DNA of 64,000 nucleotides from Biomphalaria glabrata. Taxonomy: Eukaryota > Mollusca > Gastropoda > Planorbidae. The stretch covers positions 36,156,323 to 36,220,322 of the forward strand of contig NC_074714.1 of assembly GCF_947242115.1 (NCBI RefSeq). The letters run 5' to 3'. The first letter of the stretch is position 1. Every line of letters starts with the position of its first letter. Below, piece after piece: positions 35,801 to 45,700 of this stretch. Position numbers and translations under genes: made by a program. Below the pieces are notes generated by a model. It made no database searches, was not told the origin of the DNA, and worked only from the letters and a program-made list of their open reading frames with translations.

Positions 35801-38693
35801 AGGTCTCCTGCAGACGTGTTCCTCCTTGACCTGTGTATGCCTAGAAGTTGTGAATCTTATTGTGTTTTTTTCCAACGGCCACAGGTTTAGATCTTCGACA
35901 AAATAAGTGACCAACAATCGTCCCACAGGCCATTCTATACATTTCTGTTTGTGCCCATCTTGATCAAAATCAGAGAACTTGCTTCCAACATAATTAAGGT
36001 TTAATCATAGTAGCGAATTAGGAACACAGTTCCTCTCCCTCCCCTAGCACTGCTGCCCAGCTTATAATTTACATATAAATGGGAAGCGTGGTCGAGAGGC
36101 TAAGTGCGCTTGAACTTAGCTTGGCTTGGCTACCTATGAAGGGGGCTCGACGTTCGACATCCGACTCGGGCAGAGTTGTGTTTACTGAGCACCTATCCCT
36201 CCCCCACCAATTGGTCCACAGCTGAGATTGGACCAAAGCGCTCTGAGCATGCTATAAGCATGAAAGTAGCGCTATATAAAAGCCATAATTTAATTTATAA
36301 ATATGGCGATTCTTCAAGTCCTGCTAATATCCATATGGTGATTTAAACGTATACAATCAATGTTACTAGCTCAAACTGTGATATGTGCACGTACAGACAG
36401 CACTTGAGATCACATTTGTTTTCCCATGAGAGAAAATGGTGAATTAGATATAATGAAGAAATGGACAGTCTTATGTGGCCAGGGGCTGGAAATGTGGAAA
36501 TGATGTTGCTAAGAAAATTTACATATAGTTCGATTCCATCATATAGAGCTAGGAACTATTGTACCAACAAGTAAAAGTCACAGAGAACTTATTTACATAT
36601 GCCTGTAGTTACTGTAGTATTTTAATTTGGTGCATTTTATTTCATACTTCAAATGGCTTACACCAAACTATTTCCCAGGTTGGTCTGACATTGGCTACAC
36701 TTTTATTATTGGAGGCGATGGCTCAGTCTTTGAAGGTCGAGGCTGGAATGTTGTAGGCGCTCACACACTTGGTTATAACAGTGTTGGATACGGTAAGAAA
36801 GAAACATCTTATGAATACTATCTATATTATAAAGTAGAATGTGAGGTGTATGGATGTATGTATGGATGTATGTTACTTATAGACATCAAAACCGCTTGAC
36901 CAATCTTGATAAAACTAGGCAGGAATGTTCCTTGGGTACTAACTTAGACCGTAGTGTATGTATTGTAGCCCTAAAACAAACTTAAGACCCTCAAAAAAAA
37001 AAATAAAATAAAGTTGTCCGACTCTATTACAGCTATAGTATTTTATGGATCTAGGCCATGTCTACAATGTTGACATGATAAAAGAAAAAAAGGATTTAGA
37101 CCTAGATCTAATTTTACGAAATACACTTTGCGCAGATAGTTTTTTACTTTGACACATGAAAAGACAAAAGAAGATCCATTGATTTCATTATATAATAAAA
37201 ATAACCTTCAATTTTGTGTTTCAAAAGCATTTTTTACATTAATTAGTTCCTTATATCTGTGATTACAGATTTCCTGACGAACATTCTTTCATTAGACAAT
37301 TCCGTAATGAATCGCGTACTAAATATTGATTCGTTTAATTGTTTACTTTATAATCCCATCCCTAGATCTAAAACTCTAATTCAACTCTAACATGATAAAA
37401 CTTCTCTTCGCACGGATAGTTTTATACTTTAACACATAAACATATTAATTAAAGTCCATTCATTTCATATTTTGATCAAATAAACATTCAAATTTGGTTT
37501 TCTAAAGCATTATTTGCAAGAGACTACATTCGTTTACAAAAGCTGCGAAGCCGAGTTGAGATAGGCCTAGATCTATATTAATTCATGAATCGCGTACTAA
37601 AAATTATTTCGTTTAATTGTTTACTTTATAATCCCATTCATTTAACAAAGCTATCGCTCTTTTCGTTTTTAATAGATATGAATGTATCGGCTTCGGGTAA
37701 CCCATTTTCGCAAAACTAATTTTATTTTCGTAGCGAAAGAGAAAAAAACTTGAAAGGATCATTAGCTAAGTTTAACATACATCTAAATCCAATCCACAAC
37801 ATTAGTTAACACAAACTTAGACCCGCAGGCCGCGGGTAATGCCAGGCTAGTTCAATATATATTGTTGAAAATTGTAGGATGGTGCATTACATGTAAATTA
37901 TTGGAAAAGTAAGATTTGCCATTCAATGAATGCTTCCCTCCACCGAGCTGAATGGACAATCGTTTAATGTGAAAGGGTTCCAAGTAGATGCAATTTTTTT
38001 ATCTTTAACCTTAGCCCATATCCCGAGACATTCGAGCTAGAGGCTAGGTCGAAAGCCAAGAACCCCTGGGGTACCCTTTCATTTTCCTTCGCGGTGCCAC
38101 ATCGGCCTTGCGGGTGTCTAACCTAAAATGGTGAGTTGATTAAGACAAGCCTGTTGGGGCTGTTGGGGCTGTTGGGGCTCTCTTTCAACCCGACAGTGCA
38201 ATGAACTCGCTTCTCATTTGCTTCTTTATTAGTTTATTCGTCTCCTCTAACGAACATTTTCACCCGGGCGCCACGCTGAAGCTGAGAAGCGGTGCCCGGA
38301 GACACGGTCATCAAACAAAATTCTACAGCGACAACGTCCTTGTGTTTTGAGATTATAATCATTTCCAGAAACACATTCAACAAATGTTCAACACATGTTC
38401 AACAAATGTTCAACAAATGTTCAACAAATGTTCAACAAATGTTCAACAAATGTTCAACAAATGTTCTGTATTTGAAATGCATTTCCTCTGCAGGTTTTTG
38501 TTTCATCGGTACTTTCACCAGCCACCTACCCACCGCTGCTGCACAACAAGCTGTGAAAGACTTGATAGCATGTGGTGTTACGGAGGGAAAGATCCAGCAC
38601 AATTACGTCTTGAGAGGTCACCGTGACGTAGGCAGCACTGAATGTCCAGGCACGGCCTTCTGGCACCATATCAAGACCTGGCCACATTACTGA
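21677..38693 (+). CDS. PGRP: Short secreted peptidoglycan recognition protein, gene 2 of the cluster
   Basis: Coding exons are 21677-21731, 35244-35429, 36679-36792 and 38494-38693, with GT/AG borders and phase-1 introns throughout. The product is 184 residues: a signal peptide ([19 protein letters not shown]) followed by one Amidase_2/PGRP domain. The expected amidase residues are His52 (FIHHSAG), Tyr87 (DIGY), His161 (LRGHRD) and Cys169 (STECPG). Cys59/Cys65 fit the conserved disulfide. Intron 1 is 13.5 kb and is filled by two minisatellites and a relic of a lost PGRP exon 3, so the link between exon 1 and exon 2 is the least certain part of the model. Exon 1 closely resembles that of gene 3, and no other signal-peptide exon was seen just upstream of exon 2. 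Intron 2 carries a SINE and intron 3 a Helitron. AATAAA lies at 38726-38731. Confidence 0.88.
22087..23290. repeat. 25-bp minisatellite, 48 copies, in intron 1 of PGRP gene 2
   Basis: A 25-bp unit, CACACTTAGTTTTATTTGTT plus GAAAT or TAAAT, repeats without indels for 1.2 kb. Two binary variants (TTAGT/TTGGT and TTGAAAT/TTTAAAT) are interleaved in blocks, the mark of local gene conversion or slippage. The strict period contrasts with the looser 18-bp array next to it. Confidence 0.96.
23291..23786. other. Spacer between two arrays
   Basis: AT-rich intron sequence with no recognised feature. Confidence 0.45.
23787..23832. repeat. (GA)n microsatellite
   Basis: About 45 bp of almost pure GA dinucleotides, with one AGA interruption. 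It lies about 50 bp before the PGRP exon relic and the 18-bp array. Confidence 0.95.
23883..23910 (+). pseudogene. Relic of a PGRP exon 3
   Basis: GCTCATACACTTGGTTATAA and the next 8 bases match the 3' part of gene 2 exon 3 (36757 onward) at 26 of 28 positions and would encode AHTLGYNNV (gene 2: AHTLGYNSV). The following GAACTGGTTAAAGAA resembles the decayed splice donor and intron start of that exon. The rest of the exon is not recognisable. It lies in intron 1 of gene 2, directly beside the left edge of the 18-bp array, and implies a lost PGRP copy. Confidence 0.75.
23949..35168. repeat. Giant 18-bp G-rich minisatellite with higher-order structure, in intron 1 of PGRP gene 2
   Basis: About 620 units of GGGAGAATCAGGGGTGAT with point variants fill 11.2 kb. 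Rare length-altered units (GGGAGATTTCAGAGGTGAT) recur near 24278, 25757, 27358, 28421, 28783, 29035, 30514 and 32117. Their spacing shows that about 4.7 kb is duplicated at an offset of 4,757 bp, with shorter internal duplications of about 1.6 kb and 468 bp. The period is a multiple of three and stops are rare, so very long frames exist on both strands (MGESGV or GRIRGD on plus, LILPSP or ITPDSP on minus, the longest about 1,560 codons). They change register at every indel and have no domain, so they are treated as by-products. Each unit carries G3 and G4 runs on the strand that would be in the gene 2 transcript. Confidence 0.97.
36081..36295 (+). mobile_element. tRNA-derived SINE in intron 2 of PGRP gene 2
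   Basis: The head GGGAAGCGTGGTCGAGAGGC has a Leu/Ser-tRNA-like A-box, and CGTTCGACATCC serves as a degenerate B-box. The body contains GGTCCACAGCTGAGATTGG and ends in AGCGCTATATAAAAGC, a tail shared with the reverse copy at 42165-42417. It is non-coding. Confidence 0.75.
36821..37851 (+). mobile_element. Non-autonomous Helitron in intron 3 of PGRP gene 2
   Basis: The 5' end is TCTATATTATAAAGTAGAAT, preceded by A. The 3' end is CTAGT (37847-37851), followed by T, matching insertion between A and T. A perfect hairpin ACCCGC-AGGCC-GCGGGT (37821-37837) sits 9 bp before the CTAGT, as expected of a Helitron terminator. The body is AT-rich and has no Rep/helicase coding sequence, so it is non-autonomous at 1,031 bp. 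Confidence 0.8.
38380..38466. repeat. 11-bp tandem repeat beside exon 4 of PGRP gene 2
   Basis: Eight copies of TTCAACAAATG (one with CACATG) end 27 bp before exon 4 begins at 38494. The polypyrimidine stretch and CAG acceptor lie between the repeat and the exon. Confidence 0.9.
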
Positions 38694-38890
38694 TTGGACT
38701 TTTCTTCTCTAAGGGGATTATACAAAATAAAGATTTAGTGAATGTCTCCGAGCACGTTTTTTTTCCCTATCCACTTAATGGAATTCCTTTTGATCGAAGT
38801 AACTTCAGAATGTTGTGGGCTGTTAAGTATCTGGTAATTTATCACTGTAGGTGAAGAGATCGTTCATGCTTAATTAGAACACGAGAAATT

Positions 38891-39280
38891 ACAGGGTGGA
38901 ACATTAAATCTCAAACATTTTGAATGAATCTACCAAAAGAACCCTTACAATTAGAAAAAAAATGCTTTATTTTTGAAAAGTAGATACAAAAAACCCAGTT
39001 TTGTTTTAATGGGTTTTCAACATTGTTTTCCGCCTGGTACAGCTACAATTTGACAGAGTGCAAAGCGTTGGTATTACAGAGTTTTAAATATATGCTACAA
39101 ACAAAGTCACGATGTTCACCTTTCCAATTCATAATGGCTTGTGAAAAAGAAAGAACAAATGTTATAATAATTGAAACCCTAACCCCTAACCCTTGCCTAA
39201 CGAATGAAACCTGTCCCACTGCCTCTACAGCCCATACGGTGCCCCATCCAAATGTGGGAGATCTTAATGCCCCACCCTGT
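38891..39280. mobile_element. 390-bp element with about 22-bp inverted ends
   Basis: The left end ACAGGGTGGAACATTAAATC (38891-) is mirrored at 39258-39280 (ending CCCCACCCTGT) with one gap and two mismatches. The CAGGG-type ends resemble hAT MITEs, but the 8-bp flanks do not match clearly, so the superfamily is open. There is no transposase. Inside is a short telomere-like CCCTAACCCCTAACCC. Confidence 0.5.
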
Positions 39281-40709
39281 ACCATTAACCCATTAAAAGC
39301 TTAAAGCATTAGATATTAAAATTCATAATATTATGTTTCCCTCAAGTGCTTCTCTGTACACGAACCAAAGGTTTTGAGAATCGTTTCCAACTGAGTCCTG
39401 AAGAATACATGCTTGAAATTTTCTTAGAATATTGTGTCCTTTTAGAGATGTCCATTATTTGTCGTATTTTTAAAGCTTCTTGAGCCAATATTATTTTTGT
39501 TAACAATCTTAAATAAACTTAGATATTATTAAAATTATCGTGATATTCTACATACAAACATAAATACCTAACATGCACACATACTCTGATGGACACAATG
39601 ATAGAAACAAGCATTTGAAAAGACATTTCTTGTTCTAGATGCTGGGATAAACTCGTATAAATATATGAAGGAACTATTTCTAAGGGAAATTTGAGCATGA
39701 CATGTATTGTTTGTTTCAATTAGGAACTTCGACACTCTGGTCAATATCAAATCCTATTGTACCCTGAATAAAATTAAAGCTGTAATACTGTCCTAATAGT
39801 TTTGAATTCAAACATGATTGGAGGGTTTAGGCTTAAGGTTTGATTCTTATTGTATATGTACTCTCTTGGAATTTCGAAAATTAGTTCGAATACAGCCAAT
39901 ATTCTTTTCATTTCAAAGTTATGAATAAATATGAAACGCTAAAAATGGCTACCACTCTGCCCACCAACCTGCCCAGCTAAAATCTCTCTACATTTCTAAG
40001 CCTCATCTACCTACATATCTGCCTGACTATATAAAAGACTGACCAAAATTTCTACTTGGTAAGCTATCTGCAATTCTGCATATCTACGTAAAATAAGGCA
40101 CACAAACACACAAGTAAACACGCCTTTTCCGTTCATTTATCCACGTTCTACCTCTAACCCATCAATCTCTAGATCCAATGTCCTTCTATTCACCTTGCTA
40201 TGTTTTTTTTCTGTATCATTTATTGAAACAAATGTAACAATAACGTTTTTAAAAAAGTAGAACCACTTTCTATCTGTGCTGAATGTCACGAGCTACATGA
40301 ACTATAATAATGAACGTCGTGTGTTTGAGACTAAACTAAAAAGACCATCTGCCATCATCAACACGAATGTCTATTTGTATTCAAGAACTAGATCAAACTT
40401 ACTAAAAACATTAACTTCTAATTATTTTTAACGAAACATAATTTGTTTATTTTTAGAGCGTCAATCTAACAATCTCTGTAACTTTCTTACTTTGTCCAAG
40501 CAATGTCCAGGGAACAGAACCTTGGTCTTATTTTGATAGTTCAGCAAAATCTAAATTAAATTTCCTTTTGACTTCTACTGCGAAAGAAACCTTCAGACTC
40601 TATGAGCTTGGTATGAGCGCACAAGAAACGTCATAGCTACATTCATTAACAAGCAAAATATATTTTAAAAGGGGGGAACCCTCCACATGTAATTTTTTTA
40701 TCTCTCAAA

Positions 40710-40905
40710 AATGTAGAAATTATTTCCAATAATTTATTGACAAATTGGTTAATTTGTTAATTGATTCATGTCTTGTTAGGTAAAATACATAGTTATGTAA
40801 AGTTTCAACTTGATTCAAGAATGGGTGTGGGAGAAATAACGTGTTATAAATCTGTTCCAGAAAGACGGACAGATTGATTTGATGTAAGCTTTCTAAAACT
40901 GGGAG
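40710..40905 (+). repeat. Partial copy of the composite repeat
   Basis: This fragment has the 3' half in plus orientation: AATTGATTCATGTCTTGTTAGG, then GTTTCAACTTGATTC, GTGTGGGAGAAATAACGTG, and a CAGA-type segment ending near GTAAGCTTTC. It matches 17760-17925. Confidence 0.6.
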
Positions 40906-41344
40906 ACAGTTTTATAGAATGATAAAAAGCATGTATTTAGATGCATAAATTTCATTTAAAAAACGAGCCTAGAATATTATTTTTTTTGTACATAAGAGTT
41001 ACTAAATGAAATTCTTTTTGTTTATCTTCATAATTCAAAACTTAATCAATTTGAAATGAAAACCTAAAACATTTATCAAAAAGTGAAAATATATCATTTC
41101 CTGAGGTCTGCTACGTTTCTTTCAATATAAATCAATCCCACCGAATCCTAGAAACATGTTAACAGTGAAATCACAAGTCCTGCCGAATAGTGGTGCAAAA
41201 CATTTAGACTAGAGTAGTTCTTGATGATCAAAAAAACTCATTGTGGATACGACCCAGCCAACACCAATCCAAAAGAGAAAGAACTCAAAAGACTGAATGT
41301 GATGACGGAATGGACTGCAATGTAAAGAGCAGTAAGGAAAAAAA

Positions 41345-41430
41345 AACACGTATTGAAATACAGGCTCTAGACTGGAAGAGAAAGGCTGGGAGACCAAAGC
41401 AAACATGGAGGACATCAGAAGAATAAGAAC
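41345..41430 (+). mobile_element. LINE 3'-end relic
   Basis: Translation gives QALDWKRKAGRPKQTWR, which fits the ALDW...GRPKxTWRR motif near the C-terminus of many jockey/CR1-like LINEs. Only this fragment remains, and stops follow at once. Confidence 0.5.
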
Positions 41431-41493
41431 CAAAGATAGTCATGGATAAACTGAGGGTAATACCCCATCACAGAGCTTAAGGTAGAAATGTTG

Positions 41494-42048
41494 TGACCGA
41501 GAGAAAGAACGAACTTATGTGACCGAGAGAAAGAACGAACTTATGTTACCGAGAGAAAGAACGAACTTATGTGACCGAGAGAAAGAACGAACTTATGTTA
41601 CCGAGAGAAAGAACGAACTTATGTGACCGAGAGAAAGAACGAACTTATGTGACCGAGAGAAAGAACGAACTTATGTGACCGAGAGAAAGAACGAACTTAT
41701 GTTACCGAGAGAAAGAACGAACTTATGTGACCGAGAGAAAGAACGAACTTATGTGACCGAGAGAAAGAACGAACTTATGTTACCGAGAGAAAGAACGAAC
41801 TTATGTGACCGAGAGAAAGAACGAACTTATGTGACCGAGAGAAAGAACGAACTTATATTACCGAGAGAAAGAACGAACTTATGTGACCGAGAGAAAGAAC
41901 GAACTTATGTGACCGAGAGAAAGAACGAACTTATGTTACCGAGAGAAAGAACGAACTTATATTACCGAGAGAAAGAACGAACTTATGTGACCGAGAGAAA
42001 GAACGAACTTATGTTACCGAGAGAAAGAACGAACTTATGTTACCGAGT
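41494..42048. repeat. 26-bp minisatellite, about 21 copies
   Basis: A 26-bp unit, GACCGAGAGAAAGAACGAAC plus TTATGT, repeats with TTACC/TGACC alternatives. It lies directly downstream of a LINE relic. The reading frame through it (RTNLCDREKE) is repeat-derived. Confidence 0.95.
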
Positions 42049-42164
42049 GCTTGAGAGAGTCAACTATTTCAATGTTTACTAGCTACAGTTAAAGGACCTT
42101 TGTGTTTTGTTAATAGATTATTAGCAGATCTCAGCTTTAGTGCGAACAAGAAATACTTAATAAA

Positions 42165-42417
42165 AATAATAATAATAATAATAGCTTTTATATAGCGCTA
42201 CTTTCATGCTTATAGCATGCTCAGAGCGCTATGGTCCAATCTCAGTTGTGGACCAGTGGGGGGAGGGGGGCATCTGGAAGAAGTTTTCCGTGCTGCTTTT
42301 AGGCACTCAGTAAACACAACTCTGCTCGAGTCGGGTGTCGAACCTCGAGCCCCCTTCATAGGTAGCCAAGCCAAGACAAGTATAAGAGTACTTGGCCTCT
42401 CGACCACACTTCCCAAA
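42165..42417 (-). mobile_element. tRNA-derived SINE, reverse copy
   Basis: This is the minus-strand counterpart of 36081-36295. Read in reverse it has the GTGGTCGAGAGGCC head, the GTTCGACACCC B-box-like motif, the GACCATAGCGCTCTGAGCAT body and an AGCGCTATATAAAAGC end with an ATT-repeat tail. It lies about 220 bp upstream of the predicted TATA-like box of PGRP gene 3. Confidence 0.78.
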
Positions 42418-42636
42418 TACTTCATGAAATATTCATAAAAAAATGTCACGAGATATTTTCAAAACATTGATGAAAATGATTAACTTGATAAATTTTAATT
42501 GAATGGATGTCTTACGTAATCAAGCCACTAAATAAAATTCTTCAAATTAAAAGCAGCAATACAATTAATCTCTGTTCTCATTTTCAGACACCGAGCTGAA
42601 TGTATAGAGAATCTATATCTCCAAAATACTTTCATC

Positions 42637-42674
42637 ATAAATACAGCCTTGTTTTTTTTTTTCTCTGTGTCATT
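42637..42674 (+). promoter_or_regulatory. Likely core promoter of PGRP gene 3
   Basis: An ATAAATA box (42637-42643) and TCATT (42670-42674) have the initiator A 34 bp from the T of the TATA-like box. The box is weaker than those of genes 1 and 2. The predicted leader is about 62 nt. Confidence 0.45.
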
Positions 42675-42733
42675 AGATGAACTTTGGTTTACATTAACTT
42701 AGTCTGCTGTATTTCATAAGCTCTGTGTCTAAA

Positions 42734-45700
42734 ATGGTGGGAGAACTTCTGGTTGTTTTTGTGTGTCGCCAGCTGAGCCTGGTGTTGGGTAAGTGCTTTA
42801 GAATCAAAGAATATCATTCTTTTGTGTTTTCAAAACAATCGGAAATAGTGAAGGCCTTGGCATGGTCTCCATCCCTGCTTACATTTTAATGAAAATACTT
42901 TGACTAAATGCTGTGGTAATGATTCACTGAAGTACATAAGCATTTAACCTGGCTGTCCTAGTTTATTTCAATATAGACTTGAAGCTGAAACAAATGTGAT
43001 ACATACACTTTCACTACTTTCTCTCTTAAAAACTTGGTCCCTGCTGCTGCTATTTATTTAGGTTTAATATATGTATGTATTTCAATATGCATGCTTTTTG
43101 AAGGTTAATACATTTTTAGTCTGTGGAGGCCACTCTTTAAATGTAAGGCCCTAGGCAGACGGCCCTGGGCAGATGTACTGTTTGCACTGCCGTAAATCTC
43201 CCTGGTTGGCAAGCTTTAAAACTACGTCAAAACTACCAAAACAAAACCCAAAACAAAACCAAAACAAAACCAAAACAAAACCAAAACAAAACCAAAACAA
43301 AACCAAAACAAAACCAAAACAAAACCAAAACAAAACCAAAACAAAACCAAAACAAAACCAAAACAAAACCAAAACAAAACCAAAACAAAACCAAAACAAA
43401 ACCAATGACTCATTTGATGACAGTAGATGAGGTAAATCTGTAGGATAACTGAGTTTTCTATTTTTAGGCTTTTTTTTAAAAAACCTTATGTTATTTTTTT
43501 TTATGCCGCATAGAGAATTTATATTAAGTAAGGCTCATTCTTTTCTCATATACAGGTGCCTGCCCTCATATCATAACTAGAGCTCAATGGGGCGCCCGGC
43601 ACCCAACCAGCGCTCCTGTACACATAGGGCATCCGGTTCATTATGCCTTTATCCACCATTCAGCTGGACCAGAGTGCCACGACAGAGCTACGTGCCAGGC
43701 TCAAGTGAAAGCTTTTCAGAATTACCACATGGACACTAGGGGTATGTTGGCATTTCCAAATAGACACCAGATGTATGCTGGTAATTTTACATAGACACTA
43801 GTGGTATGTTGTCTTTTCCATATGGAAATTAGGGGTAAGTTGGTATTTCCACATAGACACAAGTTGTATGTTAACATTTTTACAGATACTTTGGATATGC
43901 TGGTATTTCCACATAGACGCAAGTTATATGTTAAAATTTTTACGGGCATGTGTTGAAGTTTATGTATGAATATTGGGACAAAGCATGTTTAGTTAGGGTA
44001 TTTATATTTCCTTGTAGATACTAGGTATTTCGCTATAATTATGTGTATAACATTAACCACATTATTAATAGAGGTATGTTATAATTAATTTATCGACCTC
44101 TATGGAATAAGTAGATGGAAGCTAGAATAAACCAAAACTAATAATCATTATTTGGATGCTACTACCACGTCTATCAGCAATGTCTCAGTGTATACTTTTA
44201 CTTGCTATTTTTATGAAACATATTAGTTTGAAGCTTTTAGTAATATAACAAATTATGAATACAAATGACTGGTAACATCTAATAATAGAAGCTCTAAGGG
44301 ACCAAGGTTATTAAGAGAAGAAGTAGAGGAAACAATGGCGAAACATAAACAGACCCAGTCGAGAAATTGGTTTGTTTCACCATGTTTTACTTACCATCTT
44401 TCCTTAATAACCTTGGTCCCATAGTGCCGCTATTATTGTATGCCACATGTACATTTTCATGGAAGATAAGATTATATTGGCATGATTCGTCAGGGATAGG
44501 CATATTGAAACCTTATCAAGAATCGTTACGTGCATAAACGAAATGAAAACAATGCTTACATATGAAATGACAAGTTTTATAAATGACTTGAACTGAGGCT
44601 CACAAAGCTATTCAACAAATAAAAAGGTTTACGCGGAGAAACTCCTTAGCAATGTCATTAACGTGTCCACGATTGTTGTTTGTTTCCATGCAGGTTGGCC
44701 TGACATCGGATATACATTTGTTATAGGCGGTGATGGCTCCATCTTTGAAGCTCGAGGCTGGAACGTGGTTGGTGCTCATACTCTGAACTATAACAGTGTA
44801 GGCAACGGTAAGCAAGGGGGGGGGGTGCTTACTATTTCACTTTTAATAGCTTTGTTCACATTAAAATCAGTTTAAAGACAAAATACTCACCAGCCACATT
44901 TGTTTTTGGGCTAGGATTCCCAAACAGTCTACTGGTTGTAAAAGTGTTACATTAATGGAGCCAACAAGATTACACAAACTCAGAAGCGGTCCTCGAAGTG
45001 ATCCGTTTGGACAGGTAGCATGGGCAGCTTTCAATATTTTCATCACGAATATTAGAAGCTAGGAACAACTGACTATCAACAACCACAAGCCTACCTCCGT
45101 CCATATCAGGCGGACGAGTGTGCCCAAAGTATCGCCGATATGATTGTATGGTTGGGCCGCCTGACAGCGTGAAACTATCAACAACCACAAGTCTACCTCC
45201 GTCCATATCAAACGGACGTGTGCGTGCCCAAAGTGTCGCCGATATGATTGTATGGTTGGGCCGCAAGACGGCGTGATACCTCAGAGTAGGAGGAATAATA
45301 TTTTTAGTATTATTAATATTACATTGTTAATGTTCATGCATATTCAATGAACTGATAATTATGAGGATATGGTGTGAGCCTGGGATAACGGATGTATAAG
45401 ATGATGAGATAACTAAGTAGATAAATGACCACTCATTGAAGGCCGTGTCAACGTAAAGAAGCACAAGTAATGCTTATTAAATCTTTTTTCAAATTAAATA
45501 GCATGCATGCCAAAATGTTGTTTTTGCTACAAAACAAAACGTATTCCGTAAATTGATAGAACCTGATAGTAGCTTGTATAACAGAAAACACTTGATAAAG
45601 TGATAGTACCTTGTATAACAGAAAACACTTGATAAAGTGATAGTAGCTTGTATAACAGAAAACACTTGATAAAGTGATAGTAGCTTGTATAACAGAAAAC

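Larger units (their letters stand above)
38732..41340. other. Intergenic region between PGRP genes 2 and 3
   Basis: No coding exon was recognised. It holds an inverted-repeat element at 38891-39280 and a fragment of the composite repeat at about 40710-40905, both listed separately. The remainder, including 39300-40700, shows nothing I can assign. Confidence 0.5.

Noticed and set aside
39177-39192. CCCTAACCCCTAACCC as an interstitial telomere
   Set aside because: Only about two and a half imperfect units. Likely chance or part of a small mobile element.
41675-42082. Plus-strand frame of charged repeats (RTNLCDREKE)
   Set aside because: Derived from the 26-bp array. No flanking coding sequence.
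43151-43430. Frames rich in [11 protein letters not shown] or QNKTKTKP
   Set aside because: Translation of the CAAAACAAAAC array.
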